Shown here piece by piece: positions 25,515 through 34,500 of a DNA stretch of 64,000 nucleotides; the first letter of the stretch is position 1, and every line of letters begins with the position of its first letter. The stretch is from Brachybacterium muris. Lineage in GTDB: Bacteria > Actinomycetota > Actinomycetes > Actinomycetales > Dermabacteraceae. Made by a program: the position numbers and the translations under genes. A model generated the notes under the pieces. It did not search any database, was not told where the DNA came from, and was given only the letters and a program-made list of their open reading frames with translations. The stretch is from contig NZ_JAFBCB010000001.1 of the NCBI RefSeq assembly GCF_016907455.1, positions 1,178,001-1,242,000 on the forward strand, written 5' to 3'.

Positions 25515-27002
25515 TCACCCGTCCGACCGCGAGAACCGGTTGGTCATGCGGTCGCTCGCCGTGAACAGCACCTGGCCGAGCAGCGCGTCGGTCTCCCTGC
25601 GGATCCGCTCGGTGATCCGGGTGTTCGCTGCGGTGAGCAGGGCCAGCACCTCGCCCGCCGTACCGGCCGCGGCGGCCTCCCCGTCGGCCGTGTGGACGGC
25701 GCTGCGGCCGAGCGCGAGGGTGCGCTGCTGGTAGCGCTCAATGAGCGGGATCACCTGGTGGAAGTGCGCATCGGCCAGCGCCGCGATCATGCGCGAGGTC
25801 CAGTAGAAGCTGTCGGTGCTGACCTGCTCGCCGGTCGTGGCGAGATAGGCGGGGGCCTCCTCGACGTTCGTGAACATCGGGATCAGGGTCGTGAACGGAA
25901 GCGAGGCGTAGGCGATCCACTGCACGGCTCGGTGCGACTCCGGCAGGCCCGGGCGGATCTGCAGGATCGCCAGCGCGTTGTGGCGGTTGATGCCGATGGG
26001 GCGGAAGGCGCGGCGCTCCGCGTCGGTGCCGCGCGCGGAGTAGGGGTCGAAGACGGTGCCCTGGTAGTGGGAGGAGAGCACATCCTTGACGTCCTCGATC
26101 GTCAGCAGGCGCTCGGGCCGCCGGCTCCAGGCGAGGTCGTCGGAGTCGGGGCTCGCGCCGGGGCGCCCTGCGTCCCAGTCCTCGGCGTGCGGGCTGAGGG
26201 TGCGCTGCATGTACCAGGCGCGGGGCGTGTTGTAGAGGTGGTCGTGCTCGGTGTGGGAGCCGAAGGCCTCGCGAGGGTTGAACGCCGTGTCGCTGGCGGT
26301 GGAGCCGCTGCGCAGGGTGAGGTCCAGGTGGTGCTCCCGCAGGAATGCGCGCAGGTCGGGGCTGGCGAGATGGTCGCGGCCGGGACCTTCGGCGTCGGTG
26401 AGGTCGAAGGAGTCGATGCCCAGCTGGTTCGGCATCGTCACGTAGTGGTCCTCGGGCACGCGCCGCGCGATCCAGTGGTGCCCGCCCACGGTCTCCAGCC
26501 ACCAGATGTCCTCGGCGTCGCTGAACGCGATCCCGTTCATCTCATAGGTGCCGTGCTCGGCCAGCAGCGCCCCGAGCCGTTCAACGCCCTCGCGGGCCGA
26601 GCGGATGTACGGCAGCACGAGGGTCACGAAGTCCTCCTCGCCGAAGCCACCCGGGGTCTCCCCGTCGCGCTCGGCCAGCGGATCCGCGGCGAGCACGCGC
26701 GGGTTCGAGGTGATCGTCTCGGTCGCGCTCATCGCGACGTTCGCCGCGTTGATCCCGGCGCAGCCCCAGATCCCCTCGTCCGGCAGGGCGTTCGGGATCG
26801 CGGTGTAGCGCAGCGGGTTCTCGGGCAGCTCGATGGTGCGCCCGCCGAGCACGGAGGTGTAGGTGCGCGGCTGGTCCTCGGGCCGCATCACCACGGCCCG
26901 CTTCGGATCGAAGCTCCCGGCCGAGGAGTCTTCGGTGCGGGCGACCAGCGGGGAGCCGGCGGCGCTCGCACGGCGGCCGACGAGGAGGTTAGTGCAGGGC
27001 AT
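25515..27002 (-). CDS. C69 family dipeptidase
   Basis: 495 residues. N-terminal-nucleophile peptidase of family C69/U34: the catalytic Cys is expected at residue 3 of MPCTNLLVGRRAS, exposed after processing. Family blocks that follow are 'LVARTEDSSAG', 'WGCAGINAANVAMSATETI', 'GIAFSDAEDIWWLETVGGHHWIARRVP' and 'TMPNQLGIDSFDL'. These enzymes hydrolyse dipeptides with broad specificity. ATG 27002 was chosen because MPC must be the N-terminus; the frame stays open upstream only as overlap with the next gene. It lies 158 bp downstream of the helicase gene on the same strand. Confidence 0.9.
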   Translation of the reverse strand: MPCTNLLVGRRASAAGSPLVARTEDSSAGSFDPKRAVVMRPEDQPRTYTSVLGGRTIELPENPLRYTAIPNALPDEGIWGCAGINAANVAMSATETITSNPRVLAADPLAERDGETPGGFGEEDFVTLVLPYIRSAREGVERLGALLAEHGTYEMNGIAFSDAEDIWWLETVGGHHWIARRVPEDHYVTMPNQLGIDSFDLTDAEGPGRDHLASPDLRAFLREHHLDLTLRSGSTASDTAFNPREAFGSHTEHDHLYNTPRAWYMQRTLSPHAEDWDAGRPGASPDSDDLAWSRRPERLLTIEDVKDVLSSHYQGTVFDPYSARGTDAERRAFRPIGINRHNALAILQIRPGLPESHRAVQWIAYASLPFTTLIPMFTNVEEAPAYLATTGEQVSTDSFYWTSRMIAALADAHFHQVIPLIERYQQRTLALGRSAVHTADGEAAAAGTAGEVLALLTAANTRITERIRRETDALLGQVLFTASDRMTNRFSRSDG

Positions 27003-27160
27003 GAGCGGGTGACTCCTGGGGTGCGGGGGACGGTGTGCGCTCTCCACCGTAGACCTGCCCCCGGCATAGGGTGGCCCGCACCATGGTGCTGCGTCCGGCG
27101 GCACCGATCCGTCGGGGGGAAGAGCAGCGATCGAGGCAGAGCACACGACAAGTTCGCCGC

Positions 27161-28891
27161 TCAGGCGCTGCCCTCCGTGAGGCTCGCCGTCGGCAGCCAG
27201 TCCGCGCCGAGCAGCTGCGCCACATCGGTGAGGCCCTCGGTATCCCCGCCGACGGTGTCGGAGGCGGCGGCGATCCGCTCCACCATCACCTTGCTGACCT
27301 GCTCCTCGACCGTGTCCTCGGCGTAGGCGATGTGCCAGGGAGAGACCTGGTGGTCGCGGTGGGTGCGACCGGTGACCTGCCTGCCGGCGATGCCGGAGTA
27401 GCGCGCCTGGTGGAACAGTCCCATGCGCGGCGCGGTGGATGCCTGCCTGCCGCCGGGGAGGGTCTCGCCGGCGTGGAGGCTGATCGAGGCGACGGTGGTG
27501 AACACGCACACCGGCGCCTCCCCGGTCTGGAAGCGCAGCCGCTCGGCCTCGACGTCGAAGCGGTCCCGGCCGAAGATCGTCGCGACCTCGATCCCCGAGT
27601 CCTGGAGACGTTCGGTGATGGGATCGGCGGCGGTGGTCACGAACTCGACCGAACAGGCCACCTGCCGTTCCGCCTCGACCTGCTGCGCGATCCACTGCGC
27701 CGTCGAGTCCACGCGGAGCAGCCCCGCCTTCTGCCGGAAGCGCAGCAGCGCCGCCCGCCCCTTCGCGGTGTTGCGTCCGCGGCGCGCGAGGTCCATCTCG
27801 CGGCAGAACTCTCCCCAATCCGCCTCGTAGGCCTCGCGCTCGGCCGGCGTGAGCGCGACCGGCATCCCGGAGATCGGCACCGGCCCCCAGGGCGCGGCAC
27901 GATGCAGCATCGCCGCCGGCTCCGCGTCCGTGAGCCAGGTGCGCACCCGCGCGAGATCTTCCGCCCGCCGGGCCGGATCCGTCGTCCAGGTCGCGCCGTA
28001 TCGGCCCTTCTCCAGCGCGATCCCGTGCCGTTCGAGTGCGGACCGGAATCTGTCGGCGGGCTCCTTCACGGAGGTCCACTCGCCGATCGGCTCGTCGTGC
28101 ACCTGCGCATAGGCGGGGGCCAGGTACGGCAGCTCGAGCGGGGTGTGGCCGGGCGTGGCCGTGGTCGCGATGACGAACGGCGCCGCGTCGTGCGAGCGGG
28201 TGTGCCCGGAGATCCGCGACCACAGCTTCCACCGCTTCGTGGTGGTGCGGCGCAGGGCGTGCGCCTCGTCGGCGATGATCACGTCCCAGTCGTGGCCGGC
28301 GACCTTCTCCAGCCGGTCCCAGGTGATCACCACCCACTCCAGCCCGGAGTCGCCGAGCGCGGTGATCGTGCGGCACCAGTGCCCGATCGTGATCGCCGCC
28401 GGACGGTCCGCGACCACCAGTACCCGCTCCGCGCCGCGCAGATCGCCGACGGCGCTCGCGCCGAGCACGGCGGAGATCGTCTTGCCGACGCCCGGCTCGT
28501 CGGCCAGCAGGAACATCCGCCCGCCCGCCTTGGCACGGGCCGCGATCGCGTCGGCCGCCTCGTACTGGTTCTGCCGCGGCTCGAAGCCGTCGGTCGGCGC
28601 CGGGACCTCGGCGGGGGAGTCGGGGTTGTGGAGGTTCTCCAGGAAACGGCCGAGGGTGTGCGGGCCGGGGGAGTAGGGCGCGAGATGGTCCGGGAGCGTC
28701 CGGCCGACGTGCACGTGCATCTTCACCGCGGGGTGCCAGGAGGCGCCCTCGACCTGTGTGCCGTAGGGGACGTCGAGGATCCACAGCCGCTCGCCCGGGC
28801 CGATGAAGGGCAGCTCACGCGGGGTGCGCGAGGAGCTGCTGCGGCGCGAGGACCTGCGGTGGCGCGTGGAGGAACGACGGGAAGATGCCAC
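27161..28891 (-). CDS. SNF2-like DEAD/DEAH helicase
   Basis: 576 residues. Both RecA-like domains of a SNF2-type superfamily-2 ATPase are visible. Motif I is 'LADEPGVGKTISAV' (about residues 128-141), motif II 'IADEAHALRR', motif III 'TTATPGHTP', and motifs V-VI 'GRQVTGRTHRDHQ'. The N-terminal 25 residues are a Ser/Arg-rich tail. The start is GTG at 28891; the ribosome site is weak, so translation could begin slightly later. No nuclease or methylase domain is fused to it and no partner gene adjoins. Phage-derived helicases look similar, so a mobile origin or a DNA-repair role are both possible. Confidence 0.78.
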   Translation of the reverse strand: MASSRRSSTRHRRSSRRSSSSRTPRELPFIGPGERLWILDVPYGTQVEGASWHPAVKMHVHVGRTLPDHLAPYSPGPHTLGRFLENLHNPDSPAEVPAPTDGFEPRQNQYEAADAIAARAKAGGRMFLLADEPGVGKTISAVLGASAVGDLRGAERVLVVADRPAAITIGHWCRTITALGDSGLEWVVITWDRLEKVAGHDWDVIIADEAHALRRTTTKRWKLWSRISGHTRSHDAAPFVIATTATPGHTPLELPYLAPAYAQVHDEPIGEWTSVKEPADRFRSALERHGIALEKGRYGATWTTDPARRAEDLARVRTWLTDAEPAAMLHRAAPWGPVPISGMPVALTPAEREAYEADWGEFCREMDLARRGRNTAKGRAALLRFRQKAGLLRVDSTAQWIAQQVEAERQVACSVEFVTTAADPITERLQDSGIEVATIFGRDRFDVEAERLRFQTGEAPVCVFTTVASISLHAGETLPGGRQASTAPRMGLFHQARYSGIAGRQVTGRTHRDHQVSPWHIAYAEDTVEEQVSKVMVERIAAASDTVGGDTEGLTDVAQLLGADWLPTASLTEGSA

Positions 28892-28984
28892 CCCGGGAGG
28901 CTACCCGGGGAGGGCCGTGAACTGGCGCGAGTGGCGCAGGCGGCGCGTAGCCTCGGTAGACCCGTGCACTGCAAAGGAGCGACC

Positions 28985-30305
28985 ATGCCGGAGGTCCACG
29001 GACCGAACATCGTGATCCTCTTCGCGGACGATCTGGGCTGTGGCGACCTGGGCTGCTTCGGCGCCGACGACCTCCCCACCCCCGCACCTGGACTCCCTGT
29101 GCCAAGGCGGGATCAAGCTCTCCCGCTGCTACGCGAACTCTCCGGTCTGCTCCCCGTCCCGCGCCGCGCTGCTCACCGGGAAGCATCCCGCCCACGCGGG
29201 GGTGGAGCAGATCCTCGGCGGCTCACGGCGCACCCCGGGCCTGCCCCCGCAGGACACTCTTGCGACCCTTCTTCGCGAGCGCGGCTATCGCACGGGACTG
29301 TTCGGCAAATGGCATCTCGGCGCGGCCGAGGAGTTCGCCCCCACCCGCTACGGCTTCGAGGAGGTGTTCGGGTTCAGGGCCGGGTGCGTGGACTACTACT
29401 CCCACATCTTCTCCTGGGGCGGGCACGACCCCGTCCACGACCTGTGGGACGGCGAGGAGGAGGTGTGGCGGAACGGCGAGTACCTCACCACCGCGATCGG
29501 TCAGCGGGCCAGCGACTTCATCACCCGCCACGCCGGGGGTGACCTGTTCTTCTGCTTCGTCCCGTTCAACGCCCGGCACTACCCGATGCACGCCCCGGCC
29601 GAGCACATGGAGCGCGTCGCCCACCTCCCACCCGGCCGCCGCGAGACCGGCGCGATGATCGCCGCGCTCGACGACGCCGTGGGGGAGATCCTCGCCGCGC
29701 TCGACGCCGCCGGAGCGCGGGAGGGCACGATCGTGCTGTTCTCCTCCGACAACGGCCCCTCCCGCGAGAGCCGCAACCGGCTGGGCGGCGAGGAGATCTC
29801 CTACGAGGGCGGCTCGAGCGGCGGACTCCGCGGTGCGAAGGGCAGCCTGTTCGAGGGCGGGATCCGCGTCCCCGGCATCCTCTCCTGGCCTACTGGTCTG
29901 CCCTCCGGGGTGGAGAGTGAGCAGGTGGGGCTCATGATGGATGTTCTGCCCACCTTCCTGCACGCGGCCGACGGGGTGGCGCCTGACCTGCCGGAGAGGG
30001 ACGAGGTTTCGCTGCTGGACGTGCTCAAGGATCCGGGAGCGACGGTGCCCGAGCGAACCGTGGCCTGGGCGTACGGCGGGCAGGTCGCCGTGCGGCGCGG
30101 CCGGTTCAAGATCGTCTCTGACGTGCGCGCGGGGATGGACCCGCCGGCCGTGGTGGAGCGAGCGCTGTACGACCTCGAGGCGGACCCTCGCGAGGAGTTC
30201 GACGTGTTCGTGCGGGAGGCCGAGGTGATGCGGGCACTGGGGGAGGAGCTGGAGGGGTATTGGCGTCGGATCGCGGAGTGGGGGAGAGCCGCGGCGGTGC
30301 CCTGA
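28985..30305 (+). pseudogene. Arylsulfatase, frameshifted near the N-terminus
   Basis: Type I sulfatase of about 439 residues if repaired. The first 33 residues ('GPNIVILFADDLGCGDLGC', metal-binding Asp pair) are in one frame from ATG 28985. From about 29085 the family sequence continues in the next frame: 'PHLDSLCQGGIKLSRCYAN', then CSPSRAALLTGK, whose Cys becomes formylglycine, 'GLFGKWHLG' and 'VLFSSDNGP'. Deleting one base near 29084 joins DLPTP directly to HLDSL, the normal family sequence. The rest is intact, so the shift is either a fresh mutation or a sequencing error. An AAGGAG ribosome site precedes ATG 28985. Confidence 0.85.
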
Positions 30306-30391
30306 GATCGCGCCCCCGCTGTCCTCCCTCGCGAATATCCTGAGGTTGACGCTCCGGCACCGCTGCGGGCCAGGACAAGTGAGCAGGGACG

Positions 30392-31423
30392 ATGGCAGAG
30401 GACGAGACGCAGAAAGCCGTGGAGGAGATCCTCGACGCCGATGTCGATGCCGTCGAGGACCCCGCGATCGTCGTGGACTCCCTGCCCGAGTCTCAGAAGG
30501 CAGAGGCCGAGGAATACGCCCGCGAGTTCCTCCTGCGGGTGATCCGCCTGCGGGGCGTGAAGATCGATCGCGAGCACTTCCTGCGCGCCGAATTGCACAA
30601 GCGCGGCTTCGGTGAGGCGACGATCGCCCGTGCCATCGCTGGGAACCCCGCAGCTGCCGGTATCGAGCCCGGGGTCCTGGACCGTGTCGCTGCGGAAGTG
30701 GTCGAGTTCGAGACGCGGAAGTCCAGTGCGATGTCCTTCGCGGCAGGGCTCCCAGGCGGGTTCGCGATGCTCGGCACGATCCCCGCGGACATCACACAGT
30801 TCTACGTGCACGCATTCCGCATCATGCAGAAGGTCGCCTACGTGTATGGGTGGACCAACTTCCTCGAGGACACCGAGGAGATCGACGATGAGACGCTCGG
30901 GAAGCTTGCCGCGTTCCTCGGCGTGATGATGGGGGTCGGCGGCGCCTCCTCTGCGGTGACCTCCTTCGCCGGAAACGTCGCCCGCCCCGCGATCCAGAAG
31001 CAGATCGCGGGTGTCGCGCTCACGAAGACGGCCTGGTACACGCCGATGAAGCAGGTGCTGAGAGTCGTCGGCATCAAGCTCACCAAGGACAGCTTCGCCA
31101 AGACCGTCACGAAGGTCGTGCCCGTGGCAGGCGGAGTGCTCTCCGGGGGCCTCACCTATACGGCGCTCCGTGTCCAGTCGGGCCGGTTGATCAAGCACCT
31201 GCGCGAGCTGCCGCCGCCTCACGTCGATGCGGAGGATTACCTCCGTCTGCTGCACGCGGCAGACGAGGACCGCGACTCGCCCTCGAAGGCTCAGCATGCG
31301 GCCGACGCCGTGAAGGGTGCGGGCTCGGCAGCGAAGGGCGCGGCGGTCTCGATGGCAGGGCGGATCGGCGGCATGATGCCGCGCCGGGCGAAGAAGGCGC
31401 CGACCGACAACCGTGATGCCTGA
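30392..31423 (+). CDS. EcsC family protein
   Basis: 343 residues. The central region matches the EcsC domain: 'ARAIAGNPAAAGI', 'SFAAGLPGGFAMLGTIPADITQFYVHAFRIMQKVAYVYGW' split by a hydrophobic helix, and 'AFLGVMMGVGG'. Several amphipathic or weakly hydrophobic helices suggest membrane association. The N-terminus is acidic and the C-terminus is basic and Ala-rich. EcsC of Bacillus is linked to the EcsAB transporter, but no such genes are here and its biochemical role is unknown. It ends 55 bp before the insertion site of the IS1380-like element. Confidence 0.8.
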   Translation: MAEDETQKAVEEILDADVDAVEDPAIVVDSLPESQKAEAEEYAREFLLRVIRLRGVKIDREHFLRAELHKRGFGEATIARAIAGNPAAAGIEPGVLDRVAAEVVEFETRKSSAMSFAAGLPGGFAMLGTIPADITQFYVHAFRIMQKVAYVYGWTNFLEDTEEIDDETLGKLAAFLGVMMGVGGASSAVTSFAGNVARPAIQKQIAGVALTKTAWYTPMKQVLRVVGIKLTKDSFAKTVTKVVPVAGGVLSGGLTYTALRVQSGRLIKHLRELPPPHVDAEDYLRLLHAADEDRDSPSKAQHAADAVKGAGSAAKGAAVSMAGRIGGMMPRRAKKAPTDNRDA

Positions 31424-31525
31424 CCTGAGGGGATCAGGCGCTAGCAGGTTCGTCTTGGTGTCGGCGAAGGTCATCTAGCCTCGAGTTTTCATAGCGGTGT
31501 GGTCTCGATGGGTGGGAGGCATAGA

Positions 31526-31597
31526 GAAAGGTGCTCCTGGCCTGGGATGATACGAGGTGTTGAGACCCGTACCCATCCGCTGGAAGGAGCACCTTTC
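31526..31597 (+). promoter_or_regulatory. Inverted repeat sequestering the IS1380 transposase ribosome site
   Basis: GAAAGGTGCTCCT at 31526-31538 is perfectly complementary to AGGAGCACCTTTC at 31585-31597. The right arm contains the ribosome site AAGGAG (31584-31589) for the GTG start at 31600. A transcript entering from outside would fold the site away, while one starting inside the 46-nt loop would not. Confidence 0.7.
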
Positions 31598-31599
31598 AG

Positions 31600-31912
31600 G
31601 TGTCCCACCCTACCTTGTTCTTCTACCCCCGTCCGCGCGTGGACATCGCTGAGGTCCCGGCCCTCTCGCATGCGGGCGCGGTGCTGCTGACCGACACGAT
31701 CCACGCCACCGGCCTCGCCTCTTCGCTGCGGGAAGCACTGGCTCCTTGGACGAAACCACTGGCCGAGCACCACGCGGCGAAGATCCTGCTGGACCTCGCA
31801 CTCACTCTCGCAATCGGCGGGGAGCATGCTTCGGATACTGATCTGCTGCGTTGCGAACCGGGCCTGTTCGGTGATGTCGCCTCGACCCCGACGATCTCCC
31901 GCACGCTCACCA
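31600..31912 (+). pseudogene. IS1380-family transposase, N-terminal fragment
   Basis: About 104 residues from GTG 31600 up to the insertion point, ending in the family sequence 'STPTISRTLT'. After that the frame runs a few codons into the nested element and stops at 31941. The first part, 'DTIHATGLASSLREALAPW' and 'LALTLAIGGEHASDTDLLR', is the usual N-terminal region of IS1380 transposases. Joined to the fragment at 34501-35600 it would give an intact protein of 470 residues. Confidence 0.88.
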
Positions 31913-32025
31913 TGAATATTCGCCTCGCTGGGGTCCGCTGATCGAGGGTTCGGGTGCCACGTCGCTGCCGTAGCGGTGGCGTCGTTCGGGACCACCAGTG
32001 GTGTCGTTGGGGCCGCTCTGTCTAC

Positions 32026-32066
32026 GCTCCTTCCGCCGTGTGTATAGGGCACGCGGCGGAAGGAGC
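32026..32066 (+). promoter_or_regulatory. Hairpin sequestering the istA ribosome site, copy 1
   Basis: GCTCCTTCCGCCG (32026-32038) and CGGCGGAAGGAGC (32054-32066) form a perfect 13-bp stem with a 15-nt loop. The right arm contains AAGGAG, nine bases before the istA ATG. A TATAGG hexamer in the loop (32043-32048) could be the -10 of an internal promoter whose transcript lacks the left arm. Confidence 0.7.
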
Positions 32067-32074
32067 AATCTGGA

Positions 32075-33637
32075 ATGGTACGGAAGATCAGGGCGAAGCT
32101 GGTGCTCCAGCTGCGCGCAGAAGGTCTGTCGGGGCGAGCGATTTCGTCCTCGCAGGGCATGTCCCGCAAGTCCGTGAGGGCGGTGTTCGAGGCCGCTGAC
32201 GCTGCAGGGATCGGGTGGGGCGATATCGCGGACGTCGCCGATGAGCAGGTGTATGCCCGGTTGTTCCCGGGCCGGGGCGAGCACGAGAGCGTGTTCGCAC
32301 AGCCGGACTGGGAACAGGTCCATCGAGAGATGGCCAGGGTCGGCGTGACGCTGAAGCTGTTGCACGGCGAGTACTTCGACGCGACCACGGCGGCTGGGGA
32401 TCCGGCGATGGGGTATGACCGGTTTTGCCGCACCTACCAGCACCACGTCATGGTCACCGGTGCCGCTTCGAGAGTCGGTCACAAGGCCGGCCAGAGCGTG
32501 GAGGTCGACTGGTCCGGCCCCACGATGGAGCTGGCCGATCCGGTCACCGGCGAGGTCTCGAAGGTGTTCTTGTTCGTTGCCTGCCTGCCTTTTTCTCGTT
32601 ACGCGTTCTGCTTCCCGGCGCTGGATATGCGCCAGGAGTCCTGGCTGCGAGCGCACGTAGCGATGTTCGAGGCGCTGGGCGGGACGGTCCCGAGGATCGT
32701 TCCGGACAACCTCAAGACCGGTGTGGTGAAGCACCCCCGCGAGGGCGAGATCGTCCTGAACGATGCGTATCGCGAGATGGCAGCGCATTACTCGGCGGCG
32801 GTGCTCCCGGGGAGGGTGCGGAAACCGAAAGACAAGGCGAGCGTGGAGAACACCGTCGCGCACGTCGCGACCTGGGTCATCGCCGGGCTGCGGGATCAGC
32901 GATTCACGTCCCTGCCCGAACTTGCAGCCGCCATCGGGCAGCGGATGGAGGCCTATAACGCGGAGCCGTTCCAGAAGCGGCCCGGATCCCGCGCCAGCGT
33001 GTTCGACGCGGAGGAGCGGCCGCTGCTGACGCCGCTGCCGGCGGTGCCCTACGAGATCTCGACATGGCACTACGGACGACGAGTGGGCAGGAACGGGCAC
33101 GTCACGTTCGCGCGGAACTTCTACTCCGCGCCGTTCGCGCACATCGGCGCGAAGGTCGATCTGCGCATCACGGCCCGGACGCTGGAGATCTATCAGGGCA
33201 GCCAGCGACTGACCAGTCACCTGCTGCTCCCGGAGACCGCGAGCAATGAGTACCGCACCAACGACGCGGACCTACCTGCGGGCGAGCGTTTCCAGGCCTG
33301 GGACGCGCAGAGGGTGCGGGCGTGGGCAGATCGGGTCGGGCCGGCCACGGTGATCGTGATCCAGCGGATCTTCGAGTCCGTGCCGATCGTGGAACAGGGC
33401 CTGGATCCCGCGTTGGCGGTGCTACGGCTCTCTCGCCGCTTCTCCGTAGATCGGGTCGAGGCGGCCTGCGCACTCGCGCTGACGGGACGGGTCCGTTCAC
33501 CGCGCTATGCGCATCTGCACCCGATCTTGGCCACCGGGCAGGACAAGGTCGCCGCCCTGCGTCCACCCCGCGAGGAACCCGCGGAAGACGGCGGATACGT
33601 CCGTGGCGCCGACTACTACGCCGGAGGTGTCCGGTGA
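32075..33637 (+). CDS. istA: IS21-family transposase IstA, copy 1
   Basis: 520 residues. An N-terminal helix-turn-helix ('LRAEGLSGRAISSSQGMSRK') binds the element ends. The catalytic core of the retroviral integrase type has Asp 145 (VEVDWSGP), Asp 211 (VPDNLKTG) and Glu 258 (KASVENTV), with spacing normal for the family. The C-terminal Mu-type beta domain follows ('TWHYGRRVGRNGHVTFARNFYSAPF'). Its translation is likely restrained by the hairpin just upstream. The stop overlaps the istB GTG start. Confidence 0.97.
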   Translation: MVRKIRAKLVLQLRAEGLSGRAISSSQGMSRKSVRAVFEAADAAGIGWGDIADVADEQVYARLFPGRGEHESVFAQPDWEQVHREMARVGVTLKLLHGEYFDATTAAGDPAMGYDRFCRTYQHHVMVTGAASRVGHKAGQSVEVDWSGPTMELADPVTGEVSKVFLFVACLPFSRYAFCFPALDMRQESWLRAHVAMFEALGGTVPRIVPDNLKTGVVKHPREGEIVLNDAYREMAAHYSAAVLPGRVRKPKDKASVENTVAHVATWVIAGLRDQRFTSLPELAAAIGQRMEAYNAEPFQKRPGSRASVFDAEERPLLTPLPAVPYEISTWHYGRRVGRNGHVTFARNFYSAPFAHIGAKVDLRITARTLEIYQGSQRLTSHLLLPETASNEYRTNDADLPAGERFQAWDAQRVRAWADRVGPATVIVIQRIFESVPIVEQGLDPALAVLRLSRRFSVDRVEAACALALTGRVRSPRYAHLHPILATGQDKVAALRPPREEPAEDGGYVRGADYYAGGVR

Positions 33638-34380
33638 GCGTGATCGATAACGACACGAAGCGGAAGCTGCGCGAGATGGGCGCGACCGCGCTGCTGGACG
33701 CGATCGATGCCCAGGATGAGGCTCACGTGCTGGGGATGTCGTTCCAGGAACGGCTCCAGCTGATCGTGGACGAGGCGCATTCCATCTTCAATCATGGAAA
33801 GGTCGAGGGTCTGATCCGCCGGGCGGGGCTGCGTTATCCCGGAGCGGACCTGCGGCGGCTGGATCTGGTCGAGGAACGGGGACTGAACCGGAACGTGATC
33901 GCGCAACTGGCAACCTGCTCCTTCATCCAGCGGCAACAGAACGTGGTCTTCCAGGGCTTCACCGGCTCAGGGAAGTCCTACCTCGGCTGCGCGCTGGCGA
34001 AGCAGGCCTGCCAGCACCGGCTCCGAGCCCACTACATCCGAATGCCCGACCTCGAAGAGGCCTGGGCCCTGGCAAAGGACAAGCCGCAGGGCCAGACGAA
34101 GTTCCTGCGGAAGTACTCCACGTTCTCGCTGCTGGTGATCGACGAGTGGCTGCTGGACCATCCTGACGAGGGAATGCGTTCGATGCTGCTGGAACTGCTC
34201 GAGCGCCGCTATGACACCGGCTCGACCGTGTTCTGCACCCAGTACCCGAAGAAGGACTGGCACGCCCGGCTCGGTGGAGCAGTCCACGCCGATGCGATCA
34301 TGGACCGCATCGTGCACAACACAATCTGGATCGACACCGGCGACAGGAACATGCGAGAACACACCGCACTGCCCCAGTGA
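33634..34380 (+). CDS. istB: IS21-family ATPase helper IstB, copy 1
   Basis: 248 residues from GTG 33634, which overlaps the istA stop. A DnaC/IstB-type AAA+ ATPase that assembles target DNA and activates IstA. Walker A GFTGSGKS is at residues 108-115 and Walker B 'LLVIDEWLLDHPDEGMRSMLLELLERRYD' is partly shown by VIDEW. The N-terminal 'MSFQERLQLIVDEAH' helix region contacts IstA in relatives. In-frame sequence upstream is only the other frame of istA. Confidence 0.96.
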   Translation: MSVIDNDTKRKLREMGATALLDAIDAQDEAHVLGMSFQERLQLIVDEAHSIFNHGKVEGLIRRAGLRYPGADLRRLDLVEERGLNRNVIAQLATCSFIQRQQNVVFQGFTGSGKSYLGCALAKQACQHRLRAHYIRMPDLEEAWALAKDKPQGQTKFLRKYSTFSLLVIDEWLLDHPDEGMRSMLLELLERRYDTGSTVFCTQYPKKDWHARLGGAVHADAIMDRIVHNTIWIDTGDRNMREHTALPQ

Positions 34381-34500
34381 CCCGATGCCGGCGGGAGCCA
34401 GTGGTCCCCACCGCGGCGGCTACTGGCCCCCGTCGGCACGATCGGCGGTCCCCAAGAGCAAGATTCGGTGGCTCCCACGACTACGAATACTCACTCACCA

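Larger units (their letters stand above)
31913..34493 (+). mobile_element. IS21-family element, copy 1 (2581 bp)
   Basis: The element begins TGAATATTCG and ends CGAATACTCA, so its tips are near-perfect inverted repeats with TG/CA ends. It carries istA and istB in the order and overlap typical of IS21. It is inserted in the IS1380 transposase gene, flanked by CTCACCA at 31906-31912 and 34494-34500, a 7-bp duplication. Copies 2 and 3 have exactly the same length and identical proteins but 5-bp duplications. Confidence 0.95.
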
